Shown: in pieces, positions 18,708-22,568 of the stretch
How the letters are laid out: each line of letters begins with the position of its first letter
Position numbering within the stretch: position 1 is the stretch's first letter
Program-made: the position numbers and the translations under genes
Notes under the pieces: generated by a model
Seen by the model: only the letters and a program-made list of their open reading frames with translations
What the model was told of the DNA's origin: nothing
Database searches by the model: none
Assembly: GCA_024516155.1 (NCBI GenBank)
Contig: JAJJXM010000178.1
Span: 1 to 22,568, forward strand
Reading direction: 5' to 3'
From: Pyronema omphalodes
Taxonomy: Eukaryota; Ascomycota; Pezizomycetes; Pezizales; Pyronemataceae
DNA: 22,568 bases

Positions 18708-20303
18708 ATGTCTCAGTTCAGTTTCTTCCGGGCATGCGCCACAATCTTATTTTTCTTGCAATTGTTTTATTGCTTTTGACTTCTGCTCACATGGTTATGT
18801 CTGGTAAGTGGATTATTACTCTTACTTTAATTCATTTTGTTGAAATGATTCTTTTTTCCAATTGATGTATCAGTACCATTATTAACATACCACAGAGCCC
18901 CCTCCAATCAACTACATAAACCAACCCCTTCTTCAACCCCGCCAAAGCCGACTTTGACTACACAGCACCATTGTCTCCCTCTGGCAGCCAATTACCCCTG
19001 TAAAGGGCACCTCAAAGATCTCAACGGGCCCGAAGGAGGTTCCGTCCGAGACTACGCACCCGGCGGTACCTACCCTCTCAAAATCGAGGGATCCGCCGCA
19101 CACAACGGAGGCTCATGTCAAGCCTCCCTTTCCTACGACGGAGGAAATTTCCTGGACCGTCATCAAATCATGGATCGGGAGACTGTCCTCACGCTTCCGG
19201 AAGTGACCAGAACTTCCAGTTCACTATTCCTAATGGAACTCCTGATGGAAAGGCAATTTTTGGATGGTAGGTTTTGTAGTTGTTTGCCCTAGCCCTAATC
19301 AACCAACGTCGACGAGATCCCCTTGCCTTCATCTAGCCTTCCCCCATATCTACCAGATACTAATATCACCCACAGGACATGGTTCAACCAAGTCGGTAAC
19401 CGAGAGATGTACATGAACTGCGCCGTTGAACCATCACCGGCGGCCGTCGCAAAACAAGCCCAAGCGGGCCCTTTCCGGGCCACAAGTCTTCGTAGCCAAC
19501 GTCGGCAACGGGTGCACAACCGCCGCGGGAACCGACGTTCGTATTCCCCGACGCAGGTCAAGAGATCCAATACGCAGGGGACCCATCGAAGCGGGCACCA
19601 CCCGGCGTTCCTGTGCAGCCGGAAACTATAAAGGAGGAGGACCTGTAGGATCAGGAAGTTTGGGTGGAGGTGAGACTACTACTACTGCTCCAGCGCCTGT
19701 TGATAACCCACCTGCGGCTGCACCAGCTTCACCTCCTGCTGCTGCTGACGGAGGGGCTGCGGCTCCTCCCCCGCCGCCACCACCACCACCTTCTCCCCCT
19801 GCTGCTGATGCGGCCCCGGCCCCGGCTCCCGCTCCCGCACCCCCATCGGGTGCTGATGCCCCCCACCGGTTGGCACCGGTGGATCAGGTGATGCCGGGAA
19901 ATATTCACCCCCTTTATAAGTTCAGGTATTTTCTATACAGATCTGGATTGGGGATCCCTATTTTTGAATTTTTGTCAAGAGCTTGGAATTATATATATAT
20001 TCTCTTGGTCATTGGCTAACCATATTTTGTTTTTGTTTAGGTACTGGCGGAACTTCAGGAGCCGGAGGAACTGGAGGAACCGGAGCAACTGGTGGAGCTG
20101 GAGGAGCTGGAGGTGCGGGACTTTATGGAGGCGGCGGAAGTGCAGCTGGAGGTCCGGCTGTAAGTGATGGACAGGGTGGAAAGGGTTGTGATTATTGGAG
20201 ATCGCAGGGTTATATTTGTTCCGATGGACAAAAGATGCAGCCTCCTTGGACGACTTGGGGATGGATTGTTGTTGTGGTTGCTTGGGCTTTGCCGATGTGG
20301 TAG
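18708..20303 (+). CDS. AA11-like lytic polysaccharide monooxygenase with low-complexity tail (frame-interrupted)
   Basis: AA11 enzymes are secreted copper monooxygenases that cleave chitin oxidatively. The start MSQFSFFRACAT leads, after a frame change in a T run near 18755, to a hydrophobic signal peptide (LAIVLLLLTSA) and HMVMS; the His after the cleavage site would be the first copper-brace ligand, as in AA11. Across intron 1 this continues EPPPINY, then NYPCKGHLKDLNGPEGG, SAAHNGGSCQASLSYDGG (second His ligand), DQNFQFTIPNGTPDGKAIFGW, and after intron 2 TWFNQVGNREMYMNCAV, KRALSGPQVFVANVGNGC and VFPDAGQEIQYAGDPSKR. A Pro/Ala linker, a Gly/Ala/Thr tract, GCDYWRSQGYICSDG and a hydrophobic end (WGWIVVVVAWALPMW) follow. 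Frame changes lie near 18755, 18925, 18985, 19147, 19180, 19432, 19530, 19625 and 19862; catalytic-domain residues survive. Spliced length is about 410 aa. The AA11 assignment is firm; the C-terminal anchor role is inference. Confidence 0.88.
18804..18895 (+). other. LPMO intron 1
   Basis: Donor GTAAGT, acceptor CACAG, 92 bp, with ATTAAC at about 18881 as branch site. Splicing joins HMVMS(G) to AG-CCC and gives HMVMSEPPPINY, the conserved AA11 N-terminal run. It separates the copper-binding His exon from the rest of the domain. Confidence 0.88.
19267..19375 (+). other. LPMO intron 2
   Basis: Donor GTAGGT, acceptor CACAG, 109 bp, with ACTAAT at about 19359 as branch site. Splicing joins GKAIFG and TWFNQVGNREMYM through a split Trp codon (TG/G), restoring the family sequence. 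Confidence 0.9.
19888..20040 (+). other. LPMO intron 3 (donor uncertain)
   Basis: The acceptor TTTAG ends at 20040, with GGCTAAC at about 20014 as branch site. Using donor GTGATG at 19888, the junction reads GTGGS-G-TGGTSGAGG, continuing a Gly/Thr-rich repeat in a consistent phase. The alternative donor GTATTT at 19926 looks more canonical but gives no matching phase, though nearby frame shifts weaken that argument. Confidence 0.6.
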
Positions 20304-20674
20304 TCGGTGGTTACAGCTTACAGCTCACGGATAGCAACTGGTACTTGGTACTGGCGACTGGTAGGTATGAGGGCTTGATGAACCAATGAACCAATGGCCC
20401 AACGGCTGGGTTATGATGATTATGATATGATGGTTCGCTTTCTTGCATGGGTAGTTCTTTTTTTTAACGACTTTTTTTGTTCTCTTTTTACGATATAACA
20501 AAGATAAACGACAGATATGACAACCCATGGGATGGGGATAGGATGATATGTAGCCATCTACATCATCAGACATCACACCTCACACCACCCATCGATTTTT
20601 TACGACATTGTTTTTTTTCACAGGCGTTATCTATAACAAGGCGATATGGAATACGGTGTTTTGATTTTGATTTA

Positions 20675-20864
20675 TTGCATGTTTCTATTTCTTCCTTATT
20701 TCTTGCATGTTTCTACTTCTTGTCTGCTTTTCTGCTTTTCTGCTTGTCTTTTGCATGTTTCTTCCTGTTTCTATTTCTTTACCACAACCGCTACCCTCAC
20801 TGCGGATATTTTCCTTTGTTTTTTTGTTTTTGTTTTGTTTTATATCATCATGTTGCATGTTTCT
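20675..20864 (+). repeat. Four dispersed copies of TTGCATGTTTCT
   Basis: Exact copies begin at 20675, 20703, 20751 and 20853. The spacers are pyrimidine-rich (TTCTTCC, CTGCTTTTCTGCTTTTCTGC) and of unequal length, so this is not a simple tandem array. The cluster lies about 370-560 bases after the LPMO stop codon on the sense strand, where a 3' UTR could extend. Confidence 0.9.
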
Positions 20865-20966
20865 TTCATCTGAGGTCTTCGGATGTAGATATGCATAACG
20901 AAGACAGATGGGGGAGGTTTTTAGATATAGGTTTCAGGTTTCTGGTCTATTGTTTTATTTTAGAAT

Positions 20967-21000
20967 TGATTGGAATTGAGATTGAGATTGAGATTGAGAT
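20967..21000 (+). repeat. Hexamer microsatellite (TTGAGA)n
   Basis: About four to five tandem copies of ATTGAG / TTGAGA, preceded by diverged ATTGATTGGAATTG and followed by TATAATATATAT. Confidence 0.9.
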
Positions 21001-21520
21001 TATAATATATATGACTGGTATAGAGGTTCTTCTCGAAGATATGGGGTGATATATACTATGCTGTGATTGGAATTACGGTATTGGTGGATTGATGGATTGG
21101 TAGATCGTGGATCGTGGGGCGGAAATACTGGTGAAGATTACTCTTCCAGCATCAAAAAGTCAACCTACAACGATATACCGCATCATATGGTTGCGGTAAA
21201 GGTGTTCAATCCCATGGAAGTGATGGAATGTCTGTGTTTGATTTCGTTTGGATCTGAAATTTGAAGAAGGATGAGGGATGATAGAATGTAGACCTTCTGG
21301 TCGTCACAAACCCATTCAATATGATGGCAAAAATGGATTCTAGGGACTGTTGGGGTATGAGAACTTCAAAGGGACCTAAACTAGTTTGTCTTATGTAGTA
21401 TGAACTATGAACTGGGTAGAGTTTAAACTGCGAAAAATCGTTTAAACTTCGAGCCAGCTAAGCCCTTTTGAAACAGGTGGACTGTTATTTTTTTTTGTTG
21501 TTGTTCTGCTAGAAGTTAAT

Positions 21521-21790
21521 GCCAACACAAATACCAATACCAATACCAAACCAATACCATAAACAATACCAATACCAAACCAATACAATACCAATACCAA
21601 TACCAATACCAAGACCAAGACCAAGACCAATACCAATACCAAACCAATACCAATACCAATACCAATACCAATACCAATACCAATACCAATACCAATACCA
21701 ATACCAATACCAATACCAATACCAATACAATACCAATACCAATACCAATACCAATACCAATACCAATACCAATACCAATACCAATACCAA
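21521..21790. repeat. ACCAAT hexanucleotide microsatellite
   Basis: About 270 bases of near-perfect ACCAAT repeats. The left half has variants (AAACCAAT, three ACCAAG units, ATACAATACC); the right half, 21640-21788, is almost pure, with one 5-nt interruption near 21729. Because the unit is a multiple of three and has no stop codon, several frames stay open on both strands (Tyr-Gln on plus; Leu-Val, Gly-Ile and Trp-Tyr on minus). These are not accepted as genes. Confidence 0.97.
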
Positions 21791-22568
21791 ATTCAAACCC
21801 CACTATCCACAACCAATCTCCAACATAAGTTACATCACCACCTGGCCCAGCAGCCCCTAGGGTAGGTCTATTATCTCCTTCCAATCTCGCAAAAAAGTCC
21901 CATGAAATTCATTGCAAATTGCAATAAAGAGTAAAGTTTACGCTGCGGAAGTCAACGTAGCTAACCCCATCATCTGTAAGTACTAAACTACTAATAATTA
22001 TCATCCCGAAGCCTTAAACTGGATCATAGATATATTGTCTTATCATTTTCCACTCTGCAACTCAATAATACCAAGCAACACTGTAAACACCGTAACACGA
22101 ATACCGAATCCGCCTCATCCGCCTCATCATCCGAACTCCCACTCCGCATAAGATATCACTCATCCCGAATCCCCACTTCTCAGCGCCGACTTCTTAATGA
22201 TAGTCTTTACATAATCATACCCCAACCTACATAACCACCCCAACCAGCCCCAGACTTCCCGGAATTCAACACATGTACCCATCAAGCGCAATATATTTAC
22301 ATAGTAGTGTTAGAAATCGACGATAAACCCTGGAAATTATTATACGCCAAGATCAATATAATTACGTTTCTTAAGGGTGATAAAAACTTTAAAAGACAAC
22401 AAACAACAAATCATGGGTGGGAAATTATATATAGGGTAAGAGAACATATGTAGGAGATAATTCCATGAGAATCTTAGAATCTCAGAATCATAGGAAGTGG
22501 ATTGGAAGTGGATTGGAAGTGGAAGTAGAAGTGGAAGTCTCTCGTAGAAGGGGTTCCGGAAACTATAT
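21791..22568. other. Window end: AT-rich spacer with a terminal GGAAGTGGATT repeat
   Basis: No supported gene. From 22493 to 22538 the phrase GGAAGTGGATT repeats twice and grades into GGAAGTGGAAGTAGAAGTGGAAGT. No tRNA-like or rRNA-like sequence was seen. Confidence 0.5.

Larger units (their letters stand above)
20304..21520. other. LPMO downstream flank; no further gene supported
   Basis: T-rich sequence with the likely 3' UTR of the LPMO gene. It contains four copies of a 12-nt motif (20675-20864, separate entry) and a TTGAGA hexamer run near 20970-21000. The 190-codon open frame at 20477-21049 is rich in Phe, Leu and Cys because of the pyrimidine-rich sequence and is not considered a gene. 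Confidence 0.5.

Noticed and set aside
20477..21049. 190-codon plus-strand frame, apparently membrane-like
   Set aside because: Hydrophobicity comes from T-rich sequence and repeated TTGCATGTTTCT motifs; it ends in a TTGAGA microsatellite translated as IEIEIE.
21442..21884. Repeat proteins (VLVLVL, WYWYWY, YQYQYQ) on both strands
   Set aside because: Translations of the ACCAAT hexamer; several frames are open simultaneously, so openness carries no coding signal.

Overview
The window looks like a filamentous ascomycete genome (Pezizomycotina; a leotiomycete is my best guess, from overall impression only). The evidence is short introns with GT..AG ends and CTAAC/CTAAT-like branch sites, pyrimidine- or C/A-rich leaders, a secreted AA11-type lytic polysaccharide monooxygenase, a Tad-like non-LTR retroelement relic, and gene-poor stretches full of 5-7 bp microsatellites. 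No bacterial operons, CRISPR arrays, rRNA or tRNA were seen.

Four conserved protein genes can be recognised, all on the + strand: TFIIE beta subunit (1323-2113), the COPII cargo adaptor Sec24 (2916-5861), a carnosine N-methyltransferase-like (N2227 family) protein (about 14628-16214), and an AA11-like LPMO with a Pro/Ala- and Gly-rich tail (18708-20303). They serve transcription initiation, ER export, small-molecule methylation and chitin oxidation, so they do not form one pathway.

Every one of the four is interrupted by several 1-nt (once 4-nt) frame changes. Many of these lie in homopolymers, and the protein similarity continues in another frame with the conserved residues intact. Indels without substitution decay, in two genes that are normally essential, point to consensus errors in the assembly rather than true pseudogenes. 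I therefore annotate each gene as one locus and list where the frame moves.

The middle of the window (about 5.9-14.6 kb) is repeat and transposon territory. It holds a heptamer microsatellite and an approximately 108-bp minisatellite (6.6-6.9 kb), a pyrimidine tract of about 380 bp (7.39-7.77 kb), the RNase H and C-terminal end of a decayed non-LTR element (7.93-8.62 kb) with a purine-rich tail region ending in CAAAT repeats (10.29-10.31 kb), and an 882-bp element with short terminal inverted repeats (8982-9863) that appears nested in that tail region. Further right are two notable inverted repeats, at 12925-12968 (perfect 20-bp arms) and 13541-13591. The last 2.2 kb contains a 12-nt motif repeated four times downstream of the LPMO gene and a long ACCAAT hexamer tract.

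No convincing multi-gene novel system was found. The most interesting items are the nested inverted-repeat element, the perfect hairpin, the repeated motif downstream of the LPMO gene and the unusual LPMO C-terminus.
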